In this document: positions 1-8,291 of the stretch, piece by piece
How the letters are laid out: every line of letters begins with the position of its first letter
Numbering within the stretch: the first letter of the stretch is position 1
DNA from: JBPEXY01 sp052031065
GTDB lineage: Bacteria > Pseudomonadota > Gammaproteobacteria > Immundisolibacterales > Immundisolibacteraceae
Assembly (NCBI GenBank): GCA_052031065.1
Contig: JBPEXY010000228.1
Span: forward strand, 1-24,335
Direction of reading: 5' to 3'
Length of the DNA: 24,335 nt
Made by a program: the position numbers and the translations under genes
Notes under the pieces: model-generated
Seen by the model: only the letters and a program-made list of their open reading frames with translations
What the model was told of the DNA's origin: nothing
The model's database searches: none

Positions 1-686
1 CCTATAAACAAGGCTCGCGCCACCACAGCGTGACCAATATTCAATTCATTCAACCCCGGCAGCGGCAGGATCGCGGCGAGATTGTGCCGATGCAATCCGT
101 GACCCGCATTGATAATCAGGCCAAGCTCAGAACCCTGTCTGGCTGCGGTAAAGAGCCTCTGAATTTCAGCCCGTACCCGCGGCTGGGTTACTGACGAACA
201 ATGTTCCGCCTCCAGGGCGTACTGTCCGGTATGCAATTCCACCACGGCGGCGCCGACGCGCCGGGCTGCCTGCAGCTGTTCAGCCACCGGGTCGATAAAC
301 AGTGACACGGTAATACCGGCGCTACTGAGACGCTCCACCGCCTTACGTACCTCGCTTTCATGCTGCAGGACATCCAGCCCACCTTCGGTAGTCAGCTCTT
401 CGCGCTTCTCCGGTACCAGACAGACATCCGCTGGTTTGGTACGGATGGCAAATCCAACCATCTCTTCGGTAACCGCCATCTCCAGATTGAGCCTGACCGG
501 AAGCCTGTCCAACAATGCGAGGACATCCCGTTCCTGAATATGACGGCGATCCTCACGGAGGTGCACGGTTATAAAATCGGCACCTCCCGCAAGTGCCATC
601 TCAGCCGCCTCAAGCGGATCGGGATAGTCAGTACCGCGCGCCTCGCGGAGCGTGGCTACATGATCGATATTAATACCCAGTTTCAA
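1..686 (-). CDS. pdxJ: Pyridoxine 5'-phosphate synthase PdxJ (3' end cut by window edge)
   Basis: PdxJ condenses 1-deoxyxylulose 5-phosphate with 3-amino-2-oxopropyl phosphate to give pyridoxine 5'-phosphate, the last ring-forming step of vitamin B6 synthesis in the cytoplasm. The 228 visible codons match the TIM-barrel family throughout: GINIDHVATLREARGT at the N-terminus, VHLREDRRHI (about 41-50), NLEMAVTEEM, LVPEKREELTTEGGLDV, SLFIDP, INAGHGL and LNIGHAVVARA. Compared with E. coli PdxJ (243 residues) only about 15-25 C-terminal residues are missing. The start is taken as TTG at 686, because a stop lies a few codons upstream in frame (711-713), there is no ATG or GTG between, and AGG stands 9 bases before the TTG. 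It is the last visible gene of the lepA operon, 20 bases after recO. Identity is secure; the TTG start is the less certain part. Confidence 0.95.
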   Translation of the reverse strand, partial: MKLGINIDHVATLREARGTDYPDPLEAAEMALAGGADFITVHLREDRRHIQERDVLALLDRLPVRLNLEMAVTEEMVGFAIRTKPADVCLVPEKREELTTEGGLDVLQHESEVRKAVERLSSAGITVSLFIDPVAEQLQAARRVGAAVVELHTGQYALEAEHCSSVTQPRVRAEIQRLFTAARQGSELGLIINAGHGLHRHNLAAILPLPGLNELNIGHAVVARALFI

Positions 687-706
687 TGGAATAACCCTGT
701 TGGTCT

Positions 707-1459
707 TTAATTATCCTGCGTCGCTGGAGTTCCGCTGCGCGCGAGTGCTGCCCAGATTTTTCTTGACTGCAAAGGCTTGCTACCGAGGTGCGGGGTTAAA
801 AGCTGTTTCATCATCCGCTTCGCTTCGCCAAACTGCCCCGGTTCGAGAGTTTCCCGTTGCAGCGCCAACAGCACTGACCCCGACACCGACAGACCATTGC
901 CCGGCACCTGTCCATCCCGAGCACGTGACACGGGTACTGCCCCAACCTCTTCCTGGTAACAATAATGCAGACCCGCTTCCACCGGATCACCCTCAGAATC
1001 GAAATCCAAAGGCGCTATAAAACCGAGTTCCTGCAGCAGATTTTTCTCAAAATAACGCAATCTGGATTCCAACTCGGCACCATCAAGGCGTTGCACCAGC
1101 TCCATATACTCTTTAAACAGCCTCGGCTGCGGATCAAGACGCATGCAGGTACGCAGAATAATTTCGTTAAGATAATAGGCTGTTGCCAGCGCTCTACCGG
1201 CAAGAACAGGATAGAGAGTAGCGTTGTCTACAGCGTTCAACGTTTTTAGGTCACCCTTGCCACTCCAACCTACCAGCAGCGGCTGAAACGGAACCAACAC
1301 TCCCCGCCAGGGCGAACTGTTACGCCGGGCTCCGCGCGCGACCACGCCCAATCGTCCCCACTGAGCAGTCCAGAGCTCGACAATCAGGCTGGTGTCACGA
1401 TAATCGTAACTGTGAAGCACGAAAGCGGGAGCACGTTCAACCTTCACGGGACGGATCAT
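707..1459 (-). CDS. recO: DNA repair protein RecO
   Basis: RecO acts in the RecFOR pathway, loading RecA on SSB-coated single-stranded DNA and annealing strands at gaps. The 250-residue product (E. coli 242) has the N-terminal OB-fold signature: AFVLHSYDYRDTSLIVELWT followed by GRLGVVARGARR and, further on, PFQPLLVGWSGKGDLKTL. An alpha-helical C-terminal part follows (YLNEIILRTC, LRYFEKNLLQELGF). ATG at 1459 is preferred over a longer in-frame extension because the OB fold begins a few residues later; GTG at 1447 is an alternative. The ATG lies inside era and overlaps its 3' end by 23 bases, so translation is probably coupled. The four-cysteine zinc motif of some RecO proteins is not seen. 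Confidence 0.93.
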   Translation of the reverse strand: MIRPVKVERAPAFVLHSYDYRDTSLIVELWTAQWGRLGVVARGARRNSSPWRGVLVPFQPLLVGWSGKGDLKTLNAVDNATLYPVLAGRALATAYYLNEIILRTCMRLDPQPRLFKEYMELVQRLDGAELESRLRYFEKNLLQELGFIAPLDFDSEGDPVEAGLHYCYQEEVGAVPVSRARDGQVPGNGLSVSGSVLLALQRETLEPGQFGEAKRMMKQLLTPHLGSKPLQSRKIWAALARSGTPATQDN

Positions 1460-2390
1460 TACCGGGCTGACCATCAGCAGACAGTCCAAAATTCTCATCA
1501 GCATAGGCGAGTTGACGCACAGCCTTGTCGCTGTTTGTCCAGCCACCTTTAACCTTTACCCAGCACTGCAGGTGAACACGCCCCTCGATCAACTTTATTA
1601 AATCCTGCCGGGCATCACTGCCAATACGTTTGAGCCGCTCTCCGCCTTTGCCAATCACGATCGATTTGTGGCCCGGTTTTTCCACCCAGATCAATGCATT
1701 AATTACTGTCTGGTCACCCTGCTGCTCAAAAGTCTCGATCTCAACACTGCACCCGTATGGCACCTCTTCGCCAAGCTGACGCATCAATTTCTCCCGCACA
1801 GTCTCGGCAGCCAGAAACCGCAGACTCCGGTCAGTTATCTGATCCTCGGCAAACAGCGGCGGCGACTGTGGGAGAAAATCTTCGACCAGCTCCAGTAGCT
1901 GTTCAACCTGCTGACCGGTTTGCGCTGAAACCGGAACAATCTCCGCAAAACGACCCATTGCGGAGAGCTGCTCTATAAGCGGCAGCAGGAGTGATTTGTC
2001 ACGTAACTTATCGGTTTTGTTGATCACCGCTAAAGCCGGCGTTGCACTGCTCTGTATCAGTTTTAAAACCGCTTCATCCGCCTCGGTTAGGCGGGTCCCC
2101 TGCACCATATAGAGTAGAAGGTCGACCTCTGCGAGCGCATCCAGCGCAGCCCGGTTCATATATTGGTTGAGCACTTTCCGGGAACCAAAGTGAATACCCG
2201 GCGTATCCACAAACAACGATTGAGCCGTTTTGCTGGTGTTAACACCGAGAATACGATGGCGAGTGGTCTGTGGCTTTCTCGATGTGATACTGATTTTTTG
2301 CCCGAGAATACGATTCAGTAAGGTCGATTTCCCAACATTTGGGCGACCGAGTATCGCCACATACCCACATCGGTAAGAATCAATCGTCAA
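1437..2390 (-). CDS. era: GTPase Era
   Basis: Era is an essential GTPase that binds the 3' end of 16S rRNA through a KH domain and helps mature the 30S subunit at the membrane. The G motifs are all visible: G1 GRPNVGKS (15-22), G3 DTPGIH (62-67), G4 NKTD (124-127) and a SAQTG G5-like motif. The C-terminal KH domain carries VIGKGGERLKRIG. The 317 residues slightly exceed the usual 300 or so because of a short C-terminal extension, which also covers the start of recO. The only start compatible with an upstream in-frame TAG (2409-2411) is TTG at 2390; GGAG lies about 10 bases ahead, inside rnc. It overlaps rnc by 11 bases. The rnc-era pairing is widespread in proteobacteria and joins two ribosomal RNA maturation functions. 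Confidence 0.96.
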   Translation of the reverse strand: MTIDSYRCGYVAILGRPNVGKSTLLNRILGQKISITSRKPQTTRHRILGVNTSKTAQSLFVDTPGIHFGSRKVLNQYMNRAALDALAEVDLLLYMVQGTRLTEADEAVLKLIQSSATPALAVINKTDKLRDKSLLLPLIEQLSAMGRFAEIVPVSAQTGQQVEQLLELVEDFLPQSPPLFAEDQITDRSLRFLAAETVREKLMRQLGEEVPYGCSVEIETFEQQGDQTVINALIWVEKPGHKSIVIGKGGERLKRIGSDARQDLIKLIEGRVHLQCWVKVKGGWTNSDKAVRQLAYADENFGLSADGQPGNDPSREG

Positions 2391-3084
2391 TTGATAAACG
2401 CTCCAATGCTATCTGTGCCGCCGCCTGCTCAGCTAAGCGGCGCGTCTCGGCAACTGCAACGATCTCATCGGCGCACCCATCAATCCGACAGCCCATTCGA
2501 AACAAAATTTCGGATTGACCGGCTGACTCGTTGTTATCATTCTCTTCTGCTATCAATCGGTAAACGGGCAGGGGTCTCTGGCGGGATTGCAGCCACTCCT
2601 GCAACTGCGTTTTGGGGTCGCGTTGCTCCGCATCCGGGCTCAATTGATCAAATCGACTGACATACCACTGCAGAACAACCTGTCGGCACTGCTCAAAGCT
2701 GCTGTCAAGATAAACGGCGCAAATCACCGCTTCCAGTGCATCGGCCAGTATTGAAGCGCGTTGGCGCCCACCGCTCTTGAGTTCCCCCCCGCCTAAACGC
2801 AGATAATCTCCCAGCCCCATTTCCTGCGCCAGGGAAGCAAGACTCTCTTTTTTGACCAGGCTGGCTCTGAACCGGGTGAGGGTTCCTTCACGGACCTCCG
2901 GGAACCGCTCGCACAACTCCTCGGCAACGAATGCACTCAATAGCGCATCGCCGAGAAATTCCATTCGCTCATTGTGCTGACGAGAGTGACTACGGTGGGT
3001 CAGCGCCTGCTCCAGCAGGGCAAGCTCTCCAAACCGATAGCCCAGATTACGCTCTAGCTGTTGGTAAGAATCTTTACGGCTCAA
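2380..3084 (-). CDS. rnc: Ribonuclease III
   Basis: RNase III cuts double-stranded RNA, processing the rRNA precursor and many mRNAs. The 234-residue protein has the nuclease signature NERMEFLGDALLS with the metal-binding residues E42 and D46, and the second acidic pair D115/E118 in ADALEAVICAVYLD. A double-stranded-RNA-binding domain fills the C-terminal third (DPKTQLQEWLQSR to RRLAEQAAAQIALERL). The start is TTG at 3084: it overlaps the TGA of the DUF4845 gene as TTGA, an in-frame stop lies at 3109-3111, and there is no other start before the catalytic region. No clear Shine-Dalgarno sequence precedes it, which suggests translational coupling to the gene before it. Many bacteria regulate rnc by RNase III cleavage of its own leader; nothing here shows or excludes that. 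Confidence 0.96.
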   Translation of the reverse strand: MSRKDSYQQLERNLGYRFGELALLEQALTHRSHSRQHNERMEFLGDALLSAFVAEELCERFPEVREGTLTRFRASLVKKESLASLAQEMGLGDYLRLGGGELKSGGRQRASILADALEAVICAVYLDSSFEQCRQVVLQWYVSRFDQLSPDAEQRDPKTQLQEWLQSRQRPLPVYRLIAEENDNNESAGQSEILFRMGCRIDGCADEIVAVAETRRLAEQAAAQIALERLSIDD

Positions 3085-3458
3085 TTGGTCGGAACAAATA
3101 TCGGCGCATCAAAGGTCATTACCGCATCGATGTTGCCATAGAGAGGCACACGCGCCTCGTAGTAGATCGATATCACCCGGGTTTTGGTCTCTTTGTCGTA
3201 CTCGACATAGAGATCTTCTGCGGTCGGGGTGGTTATTGAATTGATATCGAACCGTTTGTAGAGGGCATTCCAGATCTGCTTACGTGGCATGGTGGCAATG
3301 TTTTCCTCACGCTCCAATCCTTCCATCGCCGATTGCACAGCAAAGAATTCATTGTATGCCGGGAACAACTTCAGTCCCGTCAGAAAGAAAAATGCACAGA
3401 CCGCGAAAACAATCATTAAAGAGACAAACGAGATACCCTGCTGCCGCTCACCATTCAT
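3081..3458 (-). CDS. DUF4845 family single-pass membrane protein
   Basis: This 125-residue protein of unknown function has the plan of the DUF4845 family. A short basic start (MNGERQQG) precedes one hydrophobic segment (about residues 9-30, ending FFFLTGLKLFPAY). A soluble domain of about 90 residues follows, including YYEARVPLYGNIDAVMTF. Family members commonly sit between lepB and rnc in gammaproteobacteria, as here, which is the main support for the call. The N-terminus resembles a pilin-like or type II anchored segment, so the domain probably faces the periplasm (inferred). ATG at 3458 follows GAGGGG by 9 bases, a good ribosome binding site. The stop overlaps the rnc start by 4 bases; lepB ends 56 bases upstream. 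Confidence 0.85.
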   Translation of the reverse strand: MNGERQQGISFVSLMIVFAVCAFFFLTGLKLFPAYNEFFAVQSAMEGLEREENIATMPRKQIWNALYKRFDINSITTPTAEDLYVEYDKETKTRVISIYYEARVPLYGNIDAVMTFDAPIFVPTN

Positions 3459-3514
3459 GCTTTATTACCCCTCTATCGCCCAGACCAATCCAGTTCCAAA
3501 AACCTGACCATAAG

Positions 3515-4297
3515 TCAGGGAATACGATTACCGATACGGTCGGGAAAAAACTCGAAATTTCCGAAATCGAAACTCATCCAGATCAGGAATGCCTTGCCCA
3601 GCAGGTTCTCATCAGGCACAAACCCCCACATGCGGCTGTCCATACTATTATCCCGATTATCTCCCATAACGAAATAGTGCCCAGGAGGAACAATCACTTC
3701 ACCGTCAATTGCCGGACGATCACGCATAATCTGAATCGGGTGTTCGGCAGCGCCAATGGTCTCGAGAAACTGAAGCGTTCCATCATCGCTCCCCTGGCCA
3801 GAACGAGCACCATCTTCTACCTGATATGGCGCGACCGGGACTGGCTCACCATTCAGAAACAGTCTCTTGTTACGATAGGTAATCCGGTCTCCCGGCAACC
3901 CCACCACCCGTTTGATGTAGTCGACCGACGGCTGCGGTGGATACCTGAACACCACCACATCGCCGTGCCTGGGAGCCCCCAGATCGACCACTTTTTTCTC
4001 GACTACCGGTAGCCTGAGACCGTAAGCAAATTTATTTACCAGGATGAAATCACCCACGATTAGCGTTGGCAACATGGAGCCGGAAGGGATTCGAAACGGC
4101 TCGGCAATAAACGACCTTAATATCAACACCACCAAAATCACCGGGAAAAAAGAACGGCTGTATTCGACCAGTGCCGGTTCCCGGTCGGTCTCAGCTCCTG
4201 CCGAGCGACGCGGTTTAAAAAAAAGCCGGTCAGCCAACCAGATCACTCCGGTGATCAATGCCGCCAGAAACAGCGCGGTGGCGAAATCAAAACTCAA
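3515..4297 (-). CDS. lepB: Signal peptidase I
   Basis: LepB removes signal peptides from exported proteins at the periplasmic face of the inner membrane. The 260-residue product has two N-terminal membrane segments (about 5-25 and 50-65) joined by a charged loop. The catalytic serine lies in IPSGSMLPT (S74) and the catalytic lysine in DYIKRVVGLPGD (K129). The box GDNRDNSMDSRMWGFVP is also present. E. coli LepB is longer (324); this shorter form is common in other gammaproteobacteria. The start is TTG at 4297, forming a TTGA overlap with the lepA stop; AGG stands about 9 bases ahead and there is no nearby ATG in frame. The N-terminus MSFDFATALFLAALITGVIW is typical of the family, which supports this start. 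lepA-lepB is a long-known conserved operon. Confidence 0.96.
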   Translation of the reverse strand: MSFDFATALFLAALITGVIWLADRLFFKPRRSAGAETDREPALVEYSRSFFPVILVVLILRSFIAEPFRIPSGSMLPTLIVGDFILVNKFAYGLRLPVVEKKVVDLGAPRHGDVVVFRYPPQPSVDYIKRVVGLPGDRITYRNKRLFLNGEPVPVAPYQVEDGARSGQGSDDGTLQFLETIGAAEHPIQIMRDRPAIDGEVIVPPGHYFVMGDNRDNSMDSRMWGFVPDENLLGKAFLIWMSFDFGNFEFFPDRIGNRIP

Positions 4298-6096
4298 GAT
4301 TCTTTGCCTACTTGCAGAACTGCCATAAAGGCCTCCTGAGGGATCTGTACCGAACCGACCATTTTCATCCGTTTTTTCCCCTCCTTCTGTTTTTCCAGCA
4401 ATTTGCGCTTACGGCTGACATCACCGCCGTAACACTTCGCTGTGACATTCTTACGCATTGCCTTCACCGTTTCGCGGGCGACGATCTTGGAGCCGACACT
4501 GGCCTGAATCGGCACCTCAAACATCTGCCGTGGAATCAACTCTTTCATCTTCGCGACCAACTCCCGGCCCCTGCTCGGCGCCTGGTCCCGGTGGACAATG
4601 ATCGAAAGCGAATCCACCGGCTCCTTGTTAACGAGCACGTCCAGCTTGACCAGCGGCGCAGTCTGAAAACGCAGAAAACTGTAATCAAAAGAGGCAAACC
4701 CACGGCTCACCGATTTGATACGATCAAAAAAATCGGTGACTACCTCGCTCATCGGCACCTCATAAGTCAAGGTAACCTGACCACCCAGGTACTGCATATT
4801 CCGCTGCACACCACGTTTCTCCTCACAAAGCCCCAACACACCACCGAGGTGCGCCTGCGGAACAAAAATATTCAGCTCCAGAATGGGTTCGCGAACCTCG
4901 TCAATTTTGGAAGGCTCGGGCAGGTTTGCCGGGTTATCGATTTCCTGCACATCACCGCCACGGCTTAACACCTGATATTTAACGGTTGGCGCGGTGGTGA
5001 TCAGCTCAAGTGAATACTCCCGTTCAAGTCTTTCCTGAACGATCTCCATATGCAGCATGCCGAGAAAGCCGCAGCGAAAACCAAAACCGAGTGCCTGGGA
5101 GGTTTCCGGTTCAAAATGCAAAGCCGCGTCGTTCAGGCAGAGTTTACCCAGCGCTTCGCGCAGCCCCTCATAATCTTTAGAATCCACCGGAAACAATCCG
5201 GCGAAAACCTGCGGTTTTACCGTTCGAAAACCGGCTAGCGGCTGTTCCGCAGGCCGCTCCTGGGTAGTTACCGTATCGCCGACGGGCGCTGCATCAATCT
5301 CTTTGGCGCCGGAAACCAGAATACCGACTTCGCCTACGCCCAGCTGCCGCACCTCAACCTCGTGAGGGGTGTGGATGGCAAGCTTTTCAACCTGGAAACT
5401 CCGACCATTGGACATCATGGTAATTTTCTGATGTTTGCTGATTGTTCCGGCGACAACCCGAATCAATGACACTACACCGAGATAGTTGTCATACCAGGAG
5501 TCGATAATCAGCGCCTGTAACGGCGCATCGCTGTCCCCGGTTGGCGGTGGAATCTCCTTTACCAAACGGTTCAGCAATTCAGCTACGCCCTGCCCGGATT
5601 TGGCGCTGACCTGGGGGGCGTCAGTCGCGGGGATACCGATAATCTCTTCTATTTCCTTAACCACCCTTTCGGGTTCAGCGGTCGGCAGGTCAATTTTGTT
5701 CAACACCGGTAATACCTCAAGCCCCTGCTCGACTGCGGTATAGCAGTTGGCAACACTCTGGGCTTCCACCCCCTGTGCCGCATCCACCACCAGCAACGCC
5801 CCTTCACAGGCGGCCAGAGAGCGGGACACTTCGTAGGCAAAATCAACATGGCCTGGCGTATCAATGAAATTGAGCAGGTACTCCTCACCATCATCAAGAT
5901 ATTTGAGCGAGACCGCCTGAGCTTTAATAGTAATGCCGCGCTCCCGCTCCAGCTCCATCGAGTCGAGAACCTGATTACTCATTTCGCGTTCAGTCAGTCC
6001 TGCACAGAGTTCAATGAACCGATCAGCCAGCGTCGATTTACCGTGATCGATATGCGCGATGATGGAGAAATTTCTGATTTTGTCGGTTTGGAACAT
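4294..6096 (-). CDS. lepA: Elongation factor 4 (LepA)
   Basis: LepA/EF4 is a ribosome-bound translational GTPase linked to 30S assembly and to translation under ionic stress. The 600-residue length fits the family (E. coli 599). The GTPase motifs are AHIDHGKST (14-22), DTPGHVDF and NKIDLPTAEP. The diagnostic LepA C-terminal domain is present, with MLHMEIVQERLEREY in the EF-G-like part and the basic end GGDVSRKRKLLEKQKEGKKR. ATG at 6096 has AGGG only 2 bases ahead, and a perfect 14-bp palindrome lies 13 bases upstream. As the first gene after the mucD terminator it probably opens the operon that runs to pdxJ. Confidence 0.97.
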   Translation of the reverse strand: MFQTDKIRNFSIIAHIDHGKSTLADRFIELCAGLTEREMSNQVLDSMELERERGITIKAQAVSLKYLDDGEEYLLNFIDTPGHVDFAYEVSRSLAACEGALLVVDAAQGVEAQSVANCYTAVEQGLEVLPVLNKIDLPTAEPERVVKEIEEIIGIPATDAPQVSAKSGQGVAELLNRLVKEIPPPTGDSDAPLQALIIDSWYDNYLGVVSLIRVVAGTISKHQKITMMSNGRSFQVEKLAIHTPHEVEVRQLGVGEVGILVSGAKEIDAAPVGDTVTTQERPAEQPLAGFRTVKPQVFAGLFPVDSKDYEGLREALGKLCLNDAALHFEPETSQALGFGFRCGFLGMLHMEIVQERLEREYSLELITTAPTVKYQVLSRGGDVQEIDNPANLPEPSKIDEVREPILELNIFVPQAHLGGVLGLCEEKRGVQRNMQYLGGQVTLTYEVPMSEVVTDFFDRIKSVSRGFASFDYSFLRFQTAPLVKLDVLVNKEPVDSLSIIVHRDQAPSRGRELVAKMKELIPRQMFEVPIQASVGSKIVARETVKAMRKNVTAKCYGGDVSRKRKLLEKQKEGKKRMKMVGSVQIPQEAFMAVLQVGKES

Positions 6097-6109
6097 ATCC
6101 CTACGGCGG

Positions 6110-6123
6110 TTCCTGATCAGGAA
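6110..6123. promoter_or_regulatory. Perfect 14-bp palindrome just upstream of lepA
   Basis: TTCCTGATCAGGAA reads the same on both strands and ends 13 bases before the lepA ATG. It could be a transcription-factor site, or in RNA a small hairpin near the start codon. One arm contains AGGA, which could act as a distant ribosome binding site. No regulator can be named from this alone. The remaining 6124-6248 stretch must hold the lepA promoter, but no convincing -35/-10 pair was found. Confidence 0.4.
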
Positions 6124-6248
6124 TCGTCAGCAACCAGGTCTTGTATTTGGGACCGCACAGCCAAATCAATGGCAGGAGGTAACGTATTGCAGCCGTTAGC
6201 CTGTACAGGCGTCGATCAACGGGGCGCTATTCTAGACTGTTGGGCAAG

Positions 6249-6271
6249 AAAAAGGGGTGTCAGACACCCCT
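6249..6271 (-). terminator. Rho-independent terminator after mucD
   Basis: On the minus strand the arms AGGGGTG (6271-6265) and CACCCCT (6259-6253) form a 7-bp GC-rich stem around a 5-base loop (TCTGA), followed directly by a run of T. It starts 41 bases after the mucD stop and separates the sigma-E operon from the lepA operon. Confidence 0.85.
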
Positions 6272-6311
6272 TCTCCTACGTTCACCGCGCTTGTCAAAGA
6301 CGGTCAGATCA

Positions 6312-7718
6312 TCAGGGAACACGCAGTGCAAGAAAGACTGGCCCGCTTCGACGTTGAATCAGTATCGGTACCACAGCGCCAGATTCCAGTCCGCCAACGA
6401 TGTTCTGGAACTGGCTACTGTCAACCACCTCCTGATTATCGATACTGACAATCACATCCCCGCGGCGGAGTCCTGCTTCAGCGCCGGCACCATCCATCAG
6501 CTCCCGAACGACCACGCCGCCAGCAATGCCCATTGCCTCGGCCTGCCCCTCGGCAAGATCGGTTACACCCAACCCGAGACGGTCACCACCGCGAGCTTTA
6601 CCCCTGGGCGTCGGCGGCGCGCCATCCTGTTCCGGCAACTCTTCGATTGTCACCCGTAGCGTTTTCTTTTTTGAACCTCGGAGCAGGACCAATTTGGCTT
6701 TTTCCCCGACTTTGCTAGCGCCGACCAACGGCGGCAGGTCGCTGGAGTAGACCACCTTCTCGCCCTGGTAGCTCAACACAATATCACCCACCTGCAACCC
6801 GGCCTTTTCCGCCGGGCTATCGGGTAGCACCTTCGCAATCAGCGCTCCCTGCGGCTGCTCCATGCCAAATGATTCTGCAAGCTCACGGGTGACATCCTGA
6901 ATCAAAACCCCCAGCCAACCACGGACCACATAACCTTTATCGCGCAGCTGATCACTGACACCCATCGCCACGTCAATAGGAATCGCGAAGGAGAGCCCCA
7001 TAAACCCACCAGTGCCGGAGTAGATCTGCGAATTAATGCCAACCACCTCACCATCAAGGTTAAACAACGGGCCACCTGAATTGCCGGGATTTATCGCCAC
7101 ATCGGTCTGAATGAACGGCACATAACTATCGCTCGGCAGGCTTCTGCCCTTGGCGCTAACAATTCCGGCAGTAACCGAATGTTCAAAACCAAAAGGGCTG
7201 CCAATGGCCACCACCCATTCTCCAACTTTCAGCTTCTCGGGGTCACCCATCTTCAGCGGCTGCAGTCCCTCAGCAGCGATCTTCAACACCGCGACATCGC
7301 TGCGGGCATCGGAACCAACGAGCTCTGCAACAAACTCACGGCGATCACTCAAGCGGACAATAATCTCATCGGCCCCATCGACGACGTGATGGTTAGTAAG
7401 CAGGTAACCGTCTGCGGAAACAATAAACCCCGAGCCGAGAGAACGTGCCGGCGCAATCGACCCATCGCGGCCATTTCCAGGATCACCAAAAAAGTGGCGA
7501 AAAAAATCGTCAAAAGGGGTACCGCGAGGTATCTGCGGCATCGGTCGGCCACCAAAAGCCCGGCGCGACCGCTCCTGCTTGGTACTGATATTGACCACCG
7601 ACTTGCCTGCGGATTCCGCCAGTTCGACAAAGTCGGGTAACTCAGCTGCTGACGCACGGGACGCCAGTAACAAGAAAAACAGGACTGAAAAAAAAGAACC
7701 AAGCGCTTTGTTTAACAT
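6312..7718 (-). CDS. mucD: Periplasmic serine endoprotease, MucD/DegQ (HtrA) family
   Basis: HtrA-family proteases degrade misfolded envelope proteins in the periplasm; in Pseudomonas MucD also dampens AlgU activity. The 468-residue product begins with a signal peptide (cleavage likely after SRASA, before AELPDF). The chymotrypsin-like domain has catalytic H111 (TNHHVVDGAD), D141 (RSDVAVLKI) and S214 (NPGNSGGPL). Two PDZ domains follow, one around GALIAKVLPDSPAEKAGLQ and one around GVVVRELMDGAGAEAGLRRGD. ATG at 7718 is chosen because GAGGA lies 10 bases ahead; the in-frame TTG at 7727 sits too close to that site. It is the last gene of the rpoE operon, 94 bases after rseC, and a terminator follows. 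Context favours MucD over DegP as the functional equivalent. Confidence 0.94.
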   Translation of the reverse strand: MLNKALGSFFSVLFFLLLASRASAAELPDFVELAESAGKSVVNISTKQERSRRAFGGRPMPQIPRGTPFDDFFRHFFGDPGNGRDGSIAPARSLGSGFIVSADGYLLTNHHVVDGADEIIVRLSDRREFVAELVGSDARSDVAVLKIAAEGLQPLKMGDPEKLKVGEWVVAIGSPFGFEHSVTAGIVSAKGRSLPSDSYVPFIQTDVAINPGNSGGPLFNLDGEVVGINSQIYSGTGGFMGLSFAIPIDVAMGVSDQLRDKGYVVRGWLGVLIQDVTRELAESFGMEQPQGALIAKVLPDSPAEKAGLQVGDIVLSYQGEKVVYSSDLPPLVGASKVGEKAKLVLLRGSKKKTLRVTIEELPEQDGAPPTPRGKARGGDRLGLGVTDLAEGQAEAMGIAGGVVVRELMDGAGAEAGLRRGDVIVSIDNQEVVDSSQFQNIVGGLESGAVVPILIQRRSGPVFLALRVP

Positions 7719-7812
7719 CAAAATCAATTCCTCAAACCTGAACTAACTGTATCCAACTAGGGTGGGTTGAACGTTCTATTCAGAGCTTTGTACAGCTAGC
7801 GGATCACCCGAT

Positions 7813-8274
7813 TCATAAAGTGGTCGCGTCGCTGATACACGCCCCTACTTTTCCTGGTTGAAGCAACAAACCAGAACTGGACACCACTGCGGAAAAAAAC
7901 CGGGCCGTCCAGCCAAGGCGTACGCAAATGCCCCAACCGACTATCACTAGCGCGACTAAAGCAAGCGCTCCCGCCTCTCCCCACAACCATTGCCCAACTC
8001 CAGCCGCAAACAGAATAACCGTCAGTGGAAGCAGATAGGTGAACATAACCAAAAGCAAAAAAGCTCGCTCGTTGATCTCCAGAGTAAGCTTGTCACCACT
8101 GTTGACAGGAAACCCGGCGGATATTCTGAGCCGGCGCTGGGGCATCACTCTCATCCAGAACAGCGCTCCACAACCATTGCCCTTCGCGCAGCGGTCGCAT
8201 CCGCTCGATATTTCTGTGCGCACCCAAACTGCACCCCGGTCGCTTTGATCGACCAATACAGGTAACTGAATCAC
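7813..8274 (-). CDS. rseC: SoxR-reducing / sigma-E regulatory protein RseC (MucC)
   Basis: RseC/MucC is an inner-membrane protein of the sigma-E operon; in E. coli it has also been linked to the Rsx complex that reduces SoxR. The 153-residue product shows the family plan: an N-terminal domain with a cysteine cluster (C26, C29, C35 in CDRCAKGNGCG), then two membrane segments (about 71-92 and 101-120) and a short C-terminus. The cysteines may bind a metal or a cluster, which is inference. The start is GTG at 8274, with GGA about 9 bases ahead. It begins 17 bases after rseB. Its place between rseB and mucD supports the assignment as much as the sequence does. Confidence 0.88.
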   Translation of the reverse strand: MIQLPVLVDQSDRGAVWVRTEISSGCDRCAKGNGCGALFWMRVMPQRRLRISAGFPVNSGDKLTLEINERAFLLLVMFTYLLPLTVILFAAGVGQWLWGEAGALALVALVIVGWGICVRLGWTARFFSAVVSSSGLLLQPGKVGACISDATTL

Positions 8275-8291
8275 AGTAGTGTTTCCGCCAT

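Noticed and set aside
3284..4968. Two long plus-strand frames opposite lepB and lepA
   Set aside because: They lie antisense to well-conserved genes and show no family motifs.
7796..7990. 64-codon minus-strand frame at the 3' end of rseC
   Set aside because: It overlaps rseC in another frame and has no supporting start signal.
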